A stretch of DNA of 35,981 bases, taken from Thermoleophilia bacterium. Lineage in GTDB: Bacteria; Actinomycetota; Thermoleophilia; BMS3ABIN01. The position numbers and the translations under genes are program-made. This document shows, one piece after another, positions 8,038 to 17,596 of this stretch. The notes under the pieces were generated by a model that ran no database searches, was not told the DNA's origin, and saw only the letters and a list, made by a program, of their open reading frames with translations. The first letter of the stretch is position 1, and each line of letters opens with the position of its first letter. The DNA lies in NCBI GenBank assembly GCA_020053595.1, contig JAGVMV010000003.1, positions 1 through 35,981 on the forward strand, read 5' to 3'.

Positions 8038-8721
8038 GTGGCAACACTTGCCCAACTAGCAGAACAGCTGCAGCCGGACCTGGCCCGGCAGGTGTTCACG
8101 CACTCCTCGTGGGCGTCCGAGCGGACGCTCTCCTACGAACGACTCGAATTTCTCGGCGACAGCGTGCTGGGCTTATGCATCAGTACGGAGATCTACCAGC
8201 GCTATCCCGACTATAATGAAGGCGAACTGGCCAAGGTGCGTGCTTACGTGGTCAGCCGCTACGCCTGCGCCAAGGTCGGACAGACGCTGAAACTCTCCGA
8301 TCGCCTGATACGGACGGCCGAGGAGATGGAGGCCGCCAATGTCGTTCAGCTGGCCGAGAACTCCAATGTGCTCGCCGCCGTAGTTGAAGCGCTGATCGGC
8401 GCCCTCTACCTGCAGTTCGGCCTGGAGAGAATCATCGATGGGGTTATCGAAGCCTTTGACGAACACATCATCTATGCCGCCAGCGAGCACGTTGACTATA
8501 AAACCGTTCTGCAGGAAGAAGTGGCCAAGAGAGGCGGCGAGGTGACTTACGAGGTAGTCGAAGCCGTGGGGCCACCCCATGAGCGGCTGTTCACCTCGGA
8601 GGTGGTCCTCGACGGCGAGGTGCTCGGCCAGGGGAGCGGCAAGACCAAGAAGGTATCGCAACAGGCGGCGGCGAAGGAAGCTTTGGACGTACTGCGGGTT
8701 CGGAAGGAAGGTTCTTCCTGA
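8038..8721 (+). CDS. rnc: Ribonuclease III
   Basis: Double-strand-specific endoribonuclease for rRNA and mRNA processing. The RNase III domain has the signature ERLEFLGDSVLGL (about residues 34-46), EGELAKVRAYVVS, and the second catalytic acidic cluster NVLAAVVEALIGALYL. The C-terminal double-stranded RNA binding domain starts at DYKTVLQEEVAKRGG and ends with GSGKTKKVSQQAAAKEAL. Start choice: GTG at 8038 gives the normal short N-terminus (MATLAQLAEQL) and has AAGG 11 nt upstream. An in-frame TTG at 8002 would overlap the end of acpP by 20 bp. Total is 227 aa with the GTG. A strong terminator follows. Confidence 0.94.
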   Translation: MATLAQLAEQLQPDLARQVFTHSSWASERTLSYERLEFLGDSVLGLCISTEIYQRYPDYNEGELAKVRAYVVSRYACAKVGQTLKLSDRLIRTAEEMEAANVVQLAENSNVLAAVVEALIGALYLQFGLERIIDGVIEAFDEHIIYAASEHVDYKTVLQEEVAKRGGEVTYEVVEAVGPPHERLFTSEVVLDGEVLGQGSGKTKKVSQQAAAKEALDVLRVRKEGSS

Positions 8722-8728
8722 CCCCGCC

Positions 8729-8764
8729 GCCCGCAGCCCCAACGGTTGCGGGCTCTTTTTGTTT
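8729..8764 (+). terminator. Rho-independent terminator after rnc
   Basis: GCCCGCA (8729-8735) pairs with TGCGGGC (8747-8753), followed by TCTTTTTGTTT. It separates the acpP-rnc unit from smc. Confidence 0.8.
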
Positions 8765-8806
8765 GGGAATAGGGATTGGCGCATCAGGCAGCCCGAAAGG
8801 AGACAA

Positions 8807-11800
8807 ATGTTTCTCAAGTCCATAAAAGCCCGGGGATTCAAATCGTTTGCGCGCCCGGTTGAGTTCGGTTTCGAGACCGGCGTTACCGTGGTTGTCGGTC
8901 CCAACGGTAGCGGCAAGAGCAATATCGCCGATGCCGTGGTCTGGGCGATGGGCGAGCAGAGCCCCTCCGCTGTTCGGGGCGCCAGCATGCAGGATGTCAT
9001 CTTTTCCGGCAGTGACAAACTGGCCCCGGCGGGTATGTCCGAGGTTGAGATCACGCTCGATAACAGTCAGGGTTTGCTGCCCATAGAATTTTCTGAAGTA
9101 ACGGTCTCACGCCGCCTGTATCGTGACGGCGAAGGCCAGTATTTCATCAACCGTTCCGCCTGCCGGCTGATCGATGTGACCGAACTTTTATCGGATGCCG
9201 GGCTGGGGCGCGACGGCCATTCGATCGTCAGCCAGGGCAAGGTGGATTCCATCCTCGAGAGCAAGCCCATCGAGCGGCGTTCCCATATCGAGGAGGCCGC
9301 CGGCCTCGGAAAGTTCAAGAAGCGCCGGCGCCGGGCGGAGCATAAATTCGCGGCGGTACGGCGCAATCTCGAGCGGCTGGCCGATGTCGAGGAGGAAGTG
9401 AAGAGCAATCTGAGGCCTCTGAAACGTCAGGCTACAGCCGCCGAGCGTTCATCAAAGCTCGATCAGCAGATCGCCGTGGCGCAGACGAGACTGATCAAGG
9501 GACGGCTTCAGGTTTTGACCTCAGAGCTGGAGGCGGCCGAAACGGCCTCGCGTAACGCTGGCGCCCGCCGCGCCGAGCTGGAGCAGGAGCTGGCCGCCAC
9601 CGCCGAAGAGCGGCGCCGCACCGAGGAGCTGCTTTCGAATTCACTGCAGGAGCACAAACGGCTGGCCGCACGCTACTACAGCCTGAAATCGCAGAAAGAC
9701 AGTTTGGGCGACCGTAAGGACGCCATGGCCGAGCGCCGGGACATGCTGGCTATTGCAGCCCGGCGTGCCGAGGCGAGAATCGAGAACCTCAAGGGGCAGG
9801 CGGAACGGACCGCGGCTGAGCTGGATCGCACACGGGCCGAGCACGAGCGGGATGTTGCCCGGCTGGCGGAAATTGAAACCGAACTGGCGGCCCGGCAGGA
9901 TGAGTTTGCCGCCGCTGACGCCGAACTGAGCCGCCGCCGCGAGGCCAGTGAGGAGAAGACCCGTAAGGTCGGCGAACTCGCCGCCCTGCGTGACCGCTAC
10001 ACACATCAAACCGATTATCTCAACCAGCGCAAGCAGAAGTTGGCCGCCTCCATCGAGCGCGCCGCCCAGGAGGCCGCGTCACACCGCCGTGAACTCGCCG
10101 GGCTGGACGAACAGTCGCAGGCGGAAGAGGAGCTGCTCAAGGGATGGCGTGACCAGGCCACCGCGGCCGACGCCACCCTCAAGGATTTGATCAGCCGGCG
10201 CTCCGAGCTGGAGGCCCGGCGTCAGGAGATCACATCCGAACTGCGCCGAGTGGGTGAGGATCTGCAGATCGCCAAGGCCAGACTCACGTTTATCGGTGAC
10301 AGCGATCGCGACCGATCGGGACTGCCGCCTGCCGCCAAGCAGATCGCCATCGACCACAGCGTCAAGGCGCTGGTGGAGCTGATCGAGGTGGAAAGCGGCT
10401 ATGAGCAGGCTGTTTCAGCCGTGATCGGCAGCCTGCTGTTTGCTTTGGCGGTCGACGGCATCGGGCAGGCCGGAGAACTGCTGACCCAGGCACGCTCCGC
10501 CAAACTCGGCAGCGTTCAGTTTTTGATGCCGCAGGAAAAGGGCGGCGCGCGGGAACGGCGGCAAGGCGAGGACTATCTTATCGATCATGTCAAAGTTTCC
10601 GGCGGCCAGAAGAACCGCGTGGCTGATCTGCTCGCCGGGGTGCGGGTGGTGGAGGACATCGCCAGGACCGGGGCTTCGAGAGAAGACGGCACCGAGCCGG
10701 CGGCGGTCGGTTTTTCCGGCGCCGACATCCTGGTCACCCGCGATGGCGTGGTCTATCACGCCGGCCGTGGTTTGCTGAGCTACAAGGCCGACCCGCCTTC
10801 ATCGGTGGTACTCAAGCAACGTAACGAACGCCGCCATCTGGAGGCTGAGCGTGAGGCGGCCGGAGCACGGCATATTGAACTCGAGTCGCATCTGGAAAAG
10901 ATAGTCGTTGATCTGGCTGATATCGACCGGCGGCGCGCCGACGCGGACCAGGAAGCCCGCGAGGTCCTGGATGAGATGCGCGAAGCCGAGAGTTCGCTGA
11001 CCGGTCTTGATCGCAAACGCCGGGTGCTTTCCCAGGAAGCGGAGATCAAGGAAGCTTCCCGGGAACACCTGCGGGCCGAGGATCAGAAAATCGACGAGGA
11101 GCTGAAGGAAGCCGGCCGCCGTCTGGAGGAAACCGGGCGCGCCCTGGCTGAGGCCGGCGTCGCCGCGGGGGCAGCTCCTGACGAAGATGATGAAACCCTG
11201 GCCGCACGCCGGCAGCAGCTTTCCGGCATTGTCACTGAGCTGCAGATCACCGCGGCGCGGGTCCGTGAACGTGAGCGGGTCGGCGGTCTGGCCATCGAGC
11301 GCATAGCCCCGACCCTGGAGCGCCTGCGGCGCGATCAGCAGGAAACCGGGCGCCAGCTGGCGGCGTACCAGAGACTGGAGCCCGCCTGCTCGGCACTGCT
11401 GGCGAGCATCGAAAAGCTGGCGGTCATCTTCGGGCGCATGACCGGTGGTCTGGAAGCAGAGCTGCGGGAAAGTGAGGAGCGGAGCAACCTGCACTCGACC
11501 GGCCTTCGTGAGTTATCAACCGCCGAGGCCGGCCTGCAACAGGAGCTGAGCGGGGCCAGCGATGCTTCCACCGAACGCGAAGTCAGCGTCACCAGGCTGC
11601 GTGACCAGGTCCAGGAACAGGCATCGCGCCTGGAAAAACTGGAAAACCGCTATCCCGAGGCCGGGCTCGGCGAGCTCGAGGCAGCGCCGGCTACGGAGCT
11701 GGAGATTTTTGAAGAACAGATCGAGCGCCTGGTACGCCGGCGCGAGCTGATCGGTCCGGTAAACCCGTTGGCGCAGCAGGAATACGAGGAAATGGTGGAG

Positions 11801-12511
11801 CGCCAGAGTTTTCTCAGCGAGCAGCGGGCCGACCTGGAGAAGAGCCTCGACGAACTCACCGGCCTGATCAAGGAACTCACCGACCGCATCGAGTCCAGTT
11901 TTTCGGCGACTTTCGAGGCTGTGCGCCAGCATTTTTCTGACGTGGTCGGGACCCTGTTCCCGGGCGGCGAGGGCCGCCTGACCCTGGTGGAGCCCGACAT
12001 CAATTTGGTGGATGAGAACGGGGAGCCCACGGTCGAGGGCGAGACTGTCGAAGATACTGTCAGTACCGGCGACCGCCGTGGCATCGAGATCTCGGTTAAA
12101 CCGGCGCGAAAGGCGTTGCGCAGTCTGCAGCTACTGTCCGGCGGCGAGCGTTCGCTGGTGGCCATCGCCTTCCTCTTCGCTATTTTCCTGGCCCGTCCGG
12201 CGCCGTTCTATATCCTCGACGAGATTGAGGCTGCGCTCGACGATCTCAACATCGATCGGCTGCTTTCGATGCTGCGCCGTTATCAGAACCGGACCCAGTT
12301 CATCGTCATCACCCACCAGAAACGCACCATGGAAGTCGCCGACGTGCTTTATGGGGTCAGTATGGGACCGGATGGCACCTCGACGGTGCTCTCTCGCAAG
12401 ATGCCCGCCGCTGAAACCGTCAGCGTGGACAACGCGGCCGAAAACGGGATCGATGATGAAGGTTCATCGGACTCCCAGGAAGACATCGAAGCGACTGCGG
12501 TAGCAAGTTAA
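8807..12511 (+). CDS. smc: Chromosome segregation ATPase Smc
   Basis: Condensin subunit that organises and segregates chromosomes as a homodimer with ScpA/ScpB. It is 1234 aa, full length. The N-terminal ATPase half has FKSFARPVEF and Walker A GPNGSGKSN (residues 31-39). Two long coiled-coil arms rich in Glu, Arg, Ala and Gln (about 160-490 and 660-1000) flank a hinge domain (about 500-655, with AVSAVIGSLLFALAVD). The C-terminal half holds the ABC signature LLSGGERSL (about 1108-1116), Walker B FYILDEIEAALDD and the switch ITHQKRTME. The ATG at 8807 is chosen because AAAGGAGA lies 5 nt upstream and FLKSIKARGFKSF is the family start; the frame is open further upstream but that part is not Smc. 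ftsY follows 3 bp after the stop. Confidence 0.97.
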   Translation: MFLKSIKARGFKSFARPVEFGFETGVTVVVGPNGSGKSNIADAVVWAMGEQSPSAVRGASMQDVIFSGSDKLAPAGMSEVEITLDNSQGLLPIEFSEVTVSRRLYRDGEGQYFINRSACRLIDVTELLSDAGLGRDGHSIVSQGKVDSILESKPIERRSHIEEAAGLGKFKKRRRRAEHKFAAVRRNLERLADVEEEVKSNLRPLKRQATAAERSSKLDQQIAVAQTRLIKGRLQVLTSELEAAETASRNAGARRAELEQELAATAEERRRTEELLSNSLQEHKRLAARYYSLKSQKDSLGDRKDAMAERRDMLAIAARRAEARIENLKGQAERTAAELDRTRAEHERDVARLAEIETELAARQDEFAAADAELSRRREASEEKTRKVGELAALRDRYTHQTDYLNQRKQKLAASIERAAQEAASHRRELAGLDEQSQAEEELLKGWRDQATAADATLKDLISRRSELEARRQEITSELRRVGEDLQIAKARLTFIGDSDRDRSGLPPAAKQIAIDHSVKALVELIEVESGYEQAVSAVIGSLLFALAVDGIGQAGELLTQARSAKLGSVQFLMPQEKGGARERRQGEDYLIDHVKVSGGQKNRVADLLAGVRVVEDIARTGASREDGTEPAAVGFSGADILVTRDGVVYHAGRGLLSYKADPPSSVVLKQRNERRHLEAEREAAGARHIELESHLEKIVVDLADIDRRRADADQEAREVLDEMREAESSLTGLDRKRRVLSQEAEIKEASREHLRAEDQKIDEELKEAGRRLEETGRALAEAGVAAGAAPDEDDETLAARRQQLSGIVTELQITAARVRERERVGGLAIERIAPTLERLRRDQQETGRQLAAYQRLEPACSALLASIEKLAVIFGRMTGGLEAELRESEERSNLHSTGLRELSTAEAGLQQELSGASDASTEREVSVTRLRDQVQEQASRLEKLENRYPEAGLGELEAAPATELEIFEEQIERLVRRRELIGPVNPLAQQEYEEMVERQSFLSEQRADLEKSLDELTGLIKELTDRIESSFSATFEAVRQHFSDVVGTLFPGGEGRLTLVEPDINLVDENGEPTVEGETVEDTVSTGDRRGIEISVKPARKALRSLQLLSGGERSLVAIAFLFAIFLARPAPFYILDEIEAALDDLNIDRLLSMLRRYQNRTQFIVITHQKRTMEVADVLYGVSMGPDGTSTVLSRKMPAAETVSVDNAAENGIDDEGSSDSQEDIEATAVAS

Positions 12512-12514
12512 TCC

Positions 12515-13510
12515 ATGACCCGCTCCTGGCACGAGGTATTCAAGGGAACCGCTGCGCCTGATGCGGCCGTCGAGACTTCCGCCGCGGAGGAGGAAGAGAA
12601 GAAGCGCGGCTGGTTCAAGCGCTTCAAGCAAGGCCTGTCCAAGAGCCGGCAGAACATGCAGCAGCACCTGTCGGCGATCATGTTCGACAAGATCGACGCC
12701 GACCTTTGGGAGCGGCTGGAGGAGACCCTCATCTTCGCCGATTGCGGCGTCAACAGCACCGTCGCTATCGTCGAGCGCATGGAACAGGCCGCCAATGACG
12801 GCAAGATCCTCGGCAAGGACCAGTTCTACTCTCATCTCGAGGAATCAATCGCGGAGATGTTTGCTGCCGGCGACTACCAGATCGATGTTTCGCACCTGCC
12901 ATCGGTTATCCTACTGGTCGGGGTCAACGGCACCGGCAAGACCACGACGATCGGCAAGATCGCCTGGCATCTTCAGCAGGAGGGCAAAAGCGTGATACTG
13001 GCGGCAGCCGACACCTTTCGCGCCGCCGCCATCGAGCAGCTGCAGGTCTGGGGCAAGCGGGTGGACTGCCCGGTGATCGCCCAGAAGCACGGCTGCGACC
13101 CGGGAGCCGTGGTCTTTGACGCCATCTCCGCCGCGAAATCGCGCGGCATCGACGTGGTCCTTGTCGACACGGCAGGCCGCCTGCATACGCAGGTGCCGCT
13201 GATGGAGGAACTCAAGAAGATCCGCCGGGTGATCGCCAAGCAGATACCCGACGGCCCCCATGAGACTCTGCTCACCGTCGACGCCACCACCGGCCAGAAC
13301 GGCCTGATCCAGGCGCGGCTCTTCGGCGAAGCCGTGGAGGTGACCGGCGCCGTGCTGACCAAGCTGGACGGAACCGCCAAAGGCGGCATCGCCGTCGCCA
13401 TCTCGCACGAGCTGGGGTTACCGATCAAGCTGGTCGGGGTAGGAGAGCAGATGGAGGACCTGCGGCCCTTCGATCCGACCGATTTCGCCCGGGCGCTGCT
13501 GGAGGCCTGA
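12515..13510 (+). CDS. ftsY: Signal recognition particle receptor FtsY
   Basis: SRP receptor GTPase that delivers ribosome-nascent chain complexes to the Sec translocon at the membrane. It is 331 aa with a short acidic/basic A-domain ([19 protein letters not shown]), then the N helical bundle and G domain: [13 protein letters not shown] (G1, about residues 133-145), [28 protein letters not shown] and [13 protein letters not shown] at the end. Starts 3 bp after smc, so probably translated from the same mRNA. The last 17 bp of the coding region are repeated just downstream (13529-13545). Confidence 0.96.
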   Translation: MTRSWHEVFKGTAAPDAAVETSAAEEEEKKRGWFKRFKQGLSKSRQNMQQHLSAIMFDKIDADLWERLEETLIFADCGVNSTVAIVERMEQAANDGKILGKDQFYSHLEESIAEMFAAGDYQIDVSHLPSVILLVGVNGTGKTTTIGKIAWHLQQEGKSVILAAADTFRAAAIEQLQVWGKRVDCPVIAQKHGCDPGAVVFDAISAAKSRGIDVVLVDTAGRLHTQVPLMEELKKIRRVIAKQIPDGPHETLLTVDATTGQNGLIQARLFGEAVEVTGAVLTKLDGTAKGGIAVAISHELGLPIKLVGVGEQMEDLRPFDPTDFARALLEA

Positions 13511-13587
13511 TGGGCTCTGCTGCCTGAAGGGCGCTGCTGGAGGCCAAGCTGCGTCTTCTGGAACGGCGAGGAGGGAACTTGGGGAAG

Positions 13588-14022
13588 ATGGCACCGGATT
13601 CCAACCAGACATGTGACGCGCCCGAACCGGGCAGCACCAAACCGACCCGGTTCAACCGGCTGACGACCCAGCTGGCCAACGAGCGGACTTTTCTCGCCTG
13701 GATCCGCACCGGAATAGCGCTCCTGGCCTTCGGTTTCGTTGTCGAGAAAGCCGGTTCGTTCCTGGAAGCGATCTCGCCGGACATCTCCGCCAAACAGCAT
13801 AACTTCGTGCGTTACTCGGGAATCGCCGGAATCGTCCTGATGCTGTCCGGGGCTTTTATCATCGCCATCTCCACCTGGCGTTTCTGGGCCATCGACCGGT
13901 CCATCCGCCGGGGAGAGTGCGAGACTTCGGTGGCGCTGGACATCGCCGTGGCCGTGGGAATCACCGTGATCGTGATAGTCTTCATCGCCTTCCTGATCTT
14001 CCAGTCCTCGGTTTTCAGCTAG
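13588..14022 (+). CDS. DUF202 (YidH-like) small membrane protein
   Basis: Member of the DUF202 family of unknown function. After a polar N-terminus comes the hallmark [19 protein letters not shown], followed by three predicted transmembrane segments: [33 protein letters not shown] and [20 protein letters not shown]. About 144 aa. Start is uncertain: AGGAGGG (13569-13575) is 12 nt from ATG 13588 and only 3 nt from TTG 13579. It sits between ftsY and ffh but has no known link to SRP. It is probably a read-through gene of the smc-ftsY unit. Confidence 0.82.
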   Translation: MAPDSNQTCDAPEPGSTKPTRFNRLTTQLANERTFLAWIRTGIALLAFGFVVEKAGSFLEAISPDISAKQHNFVRYSGIAGIVLMLSGAFIIAISTWRFWAIDRSIRRGECETSVALDIAVAVGITVIVIVFIAFLIFQSSVFS

Positions 14023-14060
14023 CGTTCCAGCGACATCGCCAGCGCCGGGCACTCTCCAGC

Positions 14061-14089
14061 TTGACACTTCTACTACTACTTCCTAATAT
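14061..14089 (+). promoter_or_regulatory. Near-perfect sigma-70 promoter upstream of ffh
   Basis: TTGACA (14061-14066), 17-bp spacer, TAATAT (14084-14089): the strongest promoter match in the window. Transcription would begin near 14096, giving a leader of about 310 nt before ffh. A second possible -10, TAGACT (14392-14397), lies 9 nt upstream of the ffh ATG and could give a nearly leaderless mRNA. Confidence 0.7.
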
Positions 14090-14406
14090 TAAGACTCGTT
14101 AACGGGTGCTAAAAGTGCGCCCGCAAGGTGCCGGGAGCGATCCGGGACAACGCGTGCCCACCGGGCCGCGGCTTCAAAAAGCTCCCTGCCGAGGACAGTG
14201 ACTACGGAGAGTTCGCCAAGTGGATAGTGGATGGCAGCGGTGAGATTGTTTTACCTTTGGAATTATCCATGCCCCGACCAGGTTCATCTGGCGTATCCGT
14301 ACGTGGTCATCGGGCATGATTCATCTCCCGCGCCGGCGTTAGCGATACGCCGCGAAGCAGAATGCCATCCCCTCCCGTCCGGACACCCTGCTAGACTGGT
14401 TTAGCC
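14090..14406 (+). other. Long leader or non-coding RNA region before ffh
   Basis: About 317 bp between the strong promoter and ffh. It holds several short hairpins, e.g. CGGCGT/ACGCCG near 14334-14352, and one weak 63-aa open frame from a GTG at 14128 without a ribosome binding site. I looked for the SRP RNA tip motif (GGAAGCAGC type), tmRNA and RNase P RNA motifs and did not see them. The ffh ATG itself has no ribosome binding site. Nothing specific can be assigned. Confidence 0.4.
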
Positions 14407-15741
14407 ATGTTTGACACATTATCCGAAAAATTACAGAATGTGCTGGGTGGTCTCAAGGGACAGGGGCGCCTGAACGAAGACGACATCAACCAGGCCATGC
14501 GGGAGATCCGCCTGGCGTTGCTGGAAGCGGATGTCAACTTCAAGGTGGTCAAGCAGTTCGTGGCCGCGGTCAAGGAGAGGGCCATGGGCGCGGACGTGCT
14601 CGAAAGCCTGACCCCCGGCCAGCAGGTGGTCAAGATCGTCCATGAAGAGCTCGGCAACCTGATGGGCGCCGCTTCCACCAAGCTCACCTTCTCACCACGG
14701 CCGCCGACGGTCGTGCTGATGGTCGGCCTGCAGGGTAGCGGTAAAACCACCGCCTGTGGCAAGCTGGCGCGTTTTCTCAAGGCTCAGGGCAAGAATGTGG
14801 AGATGGTCGCCTGCGACATCTACCGCCCGGCCGCCATCGACCAGCTGAAGATGCTCGGCAGCCAGCTCGATGTGCCGGTCTTCTCCATCGAGGGCAGCGA
14901 GGACGCCGTGGAGATCGCCACCAGGGGTGTCGAGGACGCTGCCAGGATGGGCCGCGATGTGGCCATCATCGACACCGCCGGCCGCCTGCATATCGACGAG
15001 AAGCTGATGCAGGAACTGGTCAGTATCCGCTCCGAGGTCAAGCCGCACAACATTTTGCTGGTACTGGATGCGATGACCGGCCAGGACGCGGTCAACGTGG
15101 CCGAGGAGTTCATGCAGCAGGTCAACTTCGACGGCGTTATTCTCACCAAGCTCGATGGCGACGCCCGCGGCGGCGCCGCGCTCTCGGTGAAGGCGGTCAC
15201 CGGCAAGCCGATCAAGTTTGCCTCGACCGGCGAGAAGCTCGACTCTTTTGATTATTTTCACCCGGACCGCATGGCGGGCCGCATCCTCGGCATGGGCGAC
15301 GTCATGACCCTGATCGAGAAGGCCCAGTCGACGGTAGACGAGAAGAAAGCGAGGGAGCTGGAGCAGAAGCTCCGCAAGGCGCAGTTCACCTTCGATGACT
15401 TTCTCGACCAGATGCAGAGCATGCGCAAGATGGGTCCGCTGGCCGGCATGCTGGCGATGATTCCCGGCGTGCCCAAGCAGCTCAAGAACCAGCAGATCGA
15501 CGAGCGCGAGCTCGACCGGGTCGAGGCCATCATCCGTTCCATGACCCTGGATGAGCGCCGCCTGCCGGAGATCATCAACGGCAGCCGCCGCAAGCGCATC
15601 GCCGCCGGCAGTGGCACCAGCGTCCAGGCCGTGAACCAGCTGATCAGCCGCTTCAAGCAGATGCAGAAGATGATGAAGCAGTTAGCCAGCGGCAAGAAGA
15701 TGCCTAATATCCCGCCAGAGATGCTCAAAGGCGGGTTTTAG
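14407..15741 (+). CDS. ffh: Signal recognition particle protein Ffh
   Basis: SRP54 GTPase that binds signal sequences and the SRP RNA. It is 444 aa. The N domain begins MFDTLSEKLQNVLGGLKG. The G domain has GLQGSGKTTACGK (about residues 105-117), DIYRPAAIDQL, DTAGRLHIDE, TKLDGDARGGAALS and FASTGEKLDSFDYF. The Met-rich M domain is at the C-terminus (FDDFLDQMQSMRKMGP, GSGTSVQAVNQLISRFKQMQKMMKQ). Starts ATG without a ribosome binding site, which fits a short-leader or leaderless transcript. It is followed by rpsP after 26 bp, the classic ffh-rpsP order. Confidence 0.97.
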   Translation: MFDTLSEKLQNVLGGLKGQGRLNEDDINQAMREIRLALLEADVNFKVVKQFVAAVKERAMGADVLESLTPGQQVVKIVHEELGNLMGAASTKLTFSPRPPTVVLMVGLQGSGKTTACGKLARFLKAQGKNVEMVACDIYRPAAIDQLKMLGSQLDVPVFSIEGSEDAVEIATRGVEDAARMGRDVAIIDTAGRLHIDEKLMQELVSIRSEVKPHNILLVLDAMTGQDAVNVAEEFMQQVNFDGVILTKLDGDARGGAALSVKAVTGKPIKFASTGEKLDSFDYFHPDRMAGRILGMGDVMTLIEKAQSTVDEKKARELEQKLRKAQFTFDDFLDQMQSMRKMGPLAGMLAMIPGVPKQLKNQQIDERELDRVEAIIRSMTLDERRLPEIINGSRRKRIAAGSGTSVQAVNQLISRFKQMQKMMKQLASGKKMPNIPPEMLKGGF

Positions 15742-15767
15742 AACAGCATGATAAAGGAGGTGATTGA

Positions 15768-16010
15768 ATGTCGGTAAAGATACGTTTAAGCAGGGTCGGC
15801 CGCAAGAAAAAGCCGATCTATCGCATTGTGGTAGCCGATTCCCGCTCCCCACGGGACGGCAAGGTGATCGAGAGCATCGGTCGCTACGCGCCGCAGGAAG
15901 ACCCATCGCTCATCGAGGTTGATGAGGCCAAGGCAAAAGAGTGGCTGTCCAAGGGCGCCCAGCCGACGGACACTGTGTCCAAGCTGCTGGCGATCAAGGG
16001 GATCTCCTGA
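15768..16010 (+). CDS. rpsP: 30S ribosomal protein S16
   Basis: 80-aa small-subunit protein that binds 16S rRNA during 30S assembly. It shows the conserved start [31 protein letters not shown] and GRYAPQEDP. Very strong ribosome binding site AAAGGAGGTG 5 nt before the ATG. First gene of the rpsP-khpA-rimM-trmD block. Confidence 0.97.
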   Translation: MSVKIRLSRVGRKKKPIYRIVVADSRSPRDGKVIESIGRYAPQEDPSLIEVDEAKAKEWLSKGAQPTDTVSKLLAIKGIS

Positions 16011-16044
16011 AGTTGCAACTCTAAAGCGGAAACGGAGGAAGAAA

Positions 16045-16275
16045 GTGAAAGAGCTACTTGAATACCTCGCCAAGGCCCTGGTAGATAAACCTGACGAGGT
16101 CGTGGTGCAGGAGACCCAGACGGAAACGACCGTGGTGCTGGAGTTGACCGTGGCCAAGGACGACATCGGCAAGGTCATCGGCAAGCAGGGCCGCATCGCC
16201 CGCGCGCTCAGGACCATCGTCAAGGCCAGCGCGGTCAAGAACGGCAAACGGGCGATCGTCGAAATAGTTGACTGA
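16045..16275 (+). CDS. khpA: KH-domain RNA-binding protein KhpA
   Basis: 76-aa single KH domain protein (YlqC family). The RNA-binding GxxG loop is in IGKVIGKQGRIARAL (about residues 41-55), followed by the usual C-terminal strand KRAIVEIVD. GTG start at 16045 with GGAGG (16034-16038) upstream. KhpA works with KhpB in some Gram-positives as a global RNA binder affecting cell division. The position between rpsP and rimM is the standard one. Confidence 0.93.
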   Translation: MKELLEYLAKALVDKPDEVVVQETQTETTVVLELTVAKDDIGKVIGKQGRIARALRTIVKASAVKNGKRAIVEIVD

Positions 16276-16362
16276 CACATACCACGAAGTTTCAGCGCGT
16301 GGGTACATAACGGGTGAACGCGCAGGATCCCGTCGGACTGGCGACTTTAAGGACGAGGAGCA

Positions 16363-16884
16363 TTGAAGGGCGCACCGGACTGGATACTGGTCGGACTGGT
16401 CAAACGCATCCACGGTAAGGACGGCGAGATGCTGATCAGTCAGCTGACGGACCGCGACGATCTCTTTGCGGCCGGAGCGGTGCTTACTTTGGTCCGCAAA
16501 CGCGAGGAAGAACGCACGCCGGTGAAAATAGAAACCAGCCGGATGTCGGATCGGGGTCCGCTGATCAGGCTGGAGGGTATCCATTCGAAAGACGAGGCGC
16601 AGCCGTTTTTCGGCGCCTCGCTCTTCATCCCGGCCGGGGAGCTCGAGGAGCTGGAGGAAGGCGCCTACTACGCTTTTCAGATTGAGGGCTGCGAGGTCTA
16701 CGAGGGTGAGCGGCTGGTGGGTACGGTCTCCCGCTTCATGGATTCGCCGAAGGCCAATCCCTATCTGGAAATCGAGCCGCTGGAGGAAGGGCAACTGTTT
16801 TTTATCCCCTTCATCAAACAGGCGATCCTGTCATTTGATGTCGACGGGCGGCGCATCGATATCGCCGAGGGTTTCGTGGTGTGA
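16363..16884 (+). CDS. rimM: Ribosome maturation factor RimM
   Basis: 16S rRNA processing factor that binds S19 and helps 30S head assembly. It is 173 aa with the N-terminal beta barrel (DWILVGLVKRIHGKDGEMLI, the family GxIxxxHGxxG pattern) and a C-terminal PRC barrel (YYAFQIEGCEVYEGERLVGTV ... NPYLEI ... FFIPFIKQAILSFDVDGRRI). TTG start at 16363, with AAGGA 9 nt upstream. Next to trmD as usual. Confidence 0.93.
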   Translation: MKGAPDWILVGLVKRIHGKDGEMLISQLTDRDDLFAAGAVLTLVRKREEERTPVKIETSRMSDRGPLIRLEGIHSKDEAQPFFGASLFIPAGELEELEEGAYYAFQIEGCEVYEGERLVGTVSRFMDSPKANPYLEIEPLEEGQLFFIPFIKQAILSFDVDGRRIDIAEGFVV

Positions 16885-16926
16885 GCCATATGAAGATGAA
16901 CAATCACTCGATTGAACGCTGAACAT

Positions 16927-17589
16927 ATGCGGATCGATATCTTCACCCTTTTTCCCGAATGGTTCAACTGGTTCTTCGACCAGCGGCATATAACCAATGC
17001 CGTACAGGCCGGCAGCCTGGCGGCGCGGCTCTATAATTACCGCGACTACACCCCCCTCAATCACAACCAGGTAGATGACACTCCCTGTGGCGGTGGCGCT
17101 GGCATGGTGTTGCGGGTGGACGCGGTCTGCGCGGCGCTGGAAGGAGTCTACGGCAGCGATTGCGCTATCGTGAAAGACATCGTTCCGGTGTATATGCTTT
17201 CACCGCGAGGCCGCAGGCTGGATGAAAAGCTTTTAACCGAGCTGGGCGGGCTGCCGGAGTTTACGCTACTCTGCGGCCGCTACGAAGGTTTCGATGAACG
17301 GGTTTCCGAACACCTGGTAACCGGCGAGATCTCCATCGGCGATTACGTGGTGAGTGGGGGAGAGCTGCCGGCGATGGTTCTGGTCGACGCTCTGGCGCGG
17401 CGGTTACCAGGTGCGCTGGGCAGCGAGGAGAGCGCCGTTTTCGAGTCGTTTTCAGCGGAGCTGGGCGGCCAGCTTGAATATCCCCATTACACAAAGCCGG
17501 CTGACTATCGTGGTTGGAAGGTGCCGGAGGTGCTGCTGGGCGGGAATCATGCGGAGATCGAGAAGTGGCGGCGGCGGAAGCTGGGGTGA
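16927..17589 (+). CDS. trmD: tRNA (guanine-N1-)-methyltransferase TrmD
   Basis: Makes m1G37 in tRNAs reading CNN and some other codons, preventing frameshifts; SPOUT family with a trefoil knot. It is 220 aa. It shows [24 protein letters not shown], the SAM-binding knot [30 protein letters not shown] and the C-terminal [27 protein letters not shown] at 16927 chosen over TTG 16912 because the family begins M-x-IDI-x-TLFP. In most bacteria rplS follows directly; here an AbiE pair intervenes. Confidence 0.96.
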   Translation: MRIDIFTLFPEWFNWFFDQRHITNAVQAGSLAARLYNYRDYTPLNHNQVDDTPCGGGAGMVLRVDAVCAALEGVYGSDCAIVKDIVPVYMLSPRGRRLDEKLLTELGGLPEFTLLCGRYEGFDERVSEHLVTGEISIGDYVVSGGELPAMVLVDALARRLPGALGSEESAVFESFSAELGGQLEYPHYTKPADYRGWKVPEVLLGGNHAEIEKWRRRKLG

Positions 17590-17596
17590 TCTCAGG

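Noticed and set aside
10799-11494. Long minus-strand open frame opposite smc
   Set aside because: It is a by-product of GC-rich codon usage opposite a clear coiled-coil gene; no motif or ribosome binding site.
12973-14067. 364-aa minus-strand frame opposite ftsY and the DUF202 gene
   Set aside because: It spans two well-supported genes on the other strand and contains no recognisable domain.
14128-14319. 63-aa open frame in the ffh leader
   Set aside because: GTG start without a ribosome binding site, no recognisable motif, composition not clearly coding.
14090-14406. SRP RNA, tmRNA or RNase P RNA gene before ffh
   Set aside because: None of the conserved core motifs of these RNAs could be found in the stretch.
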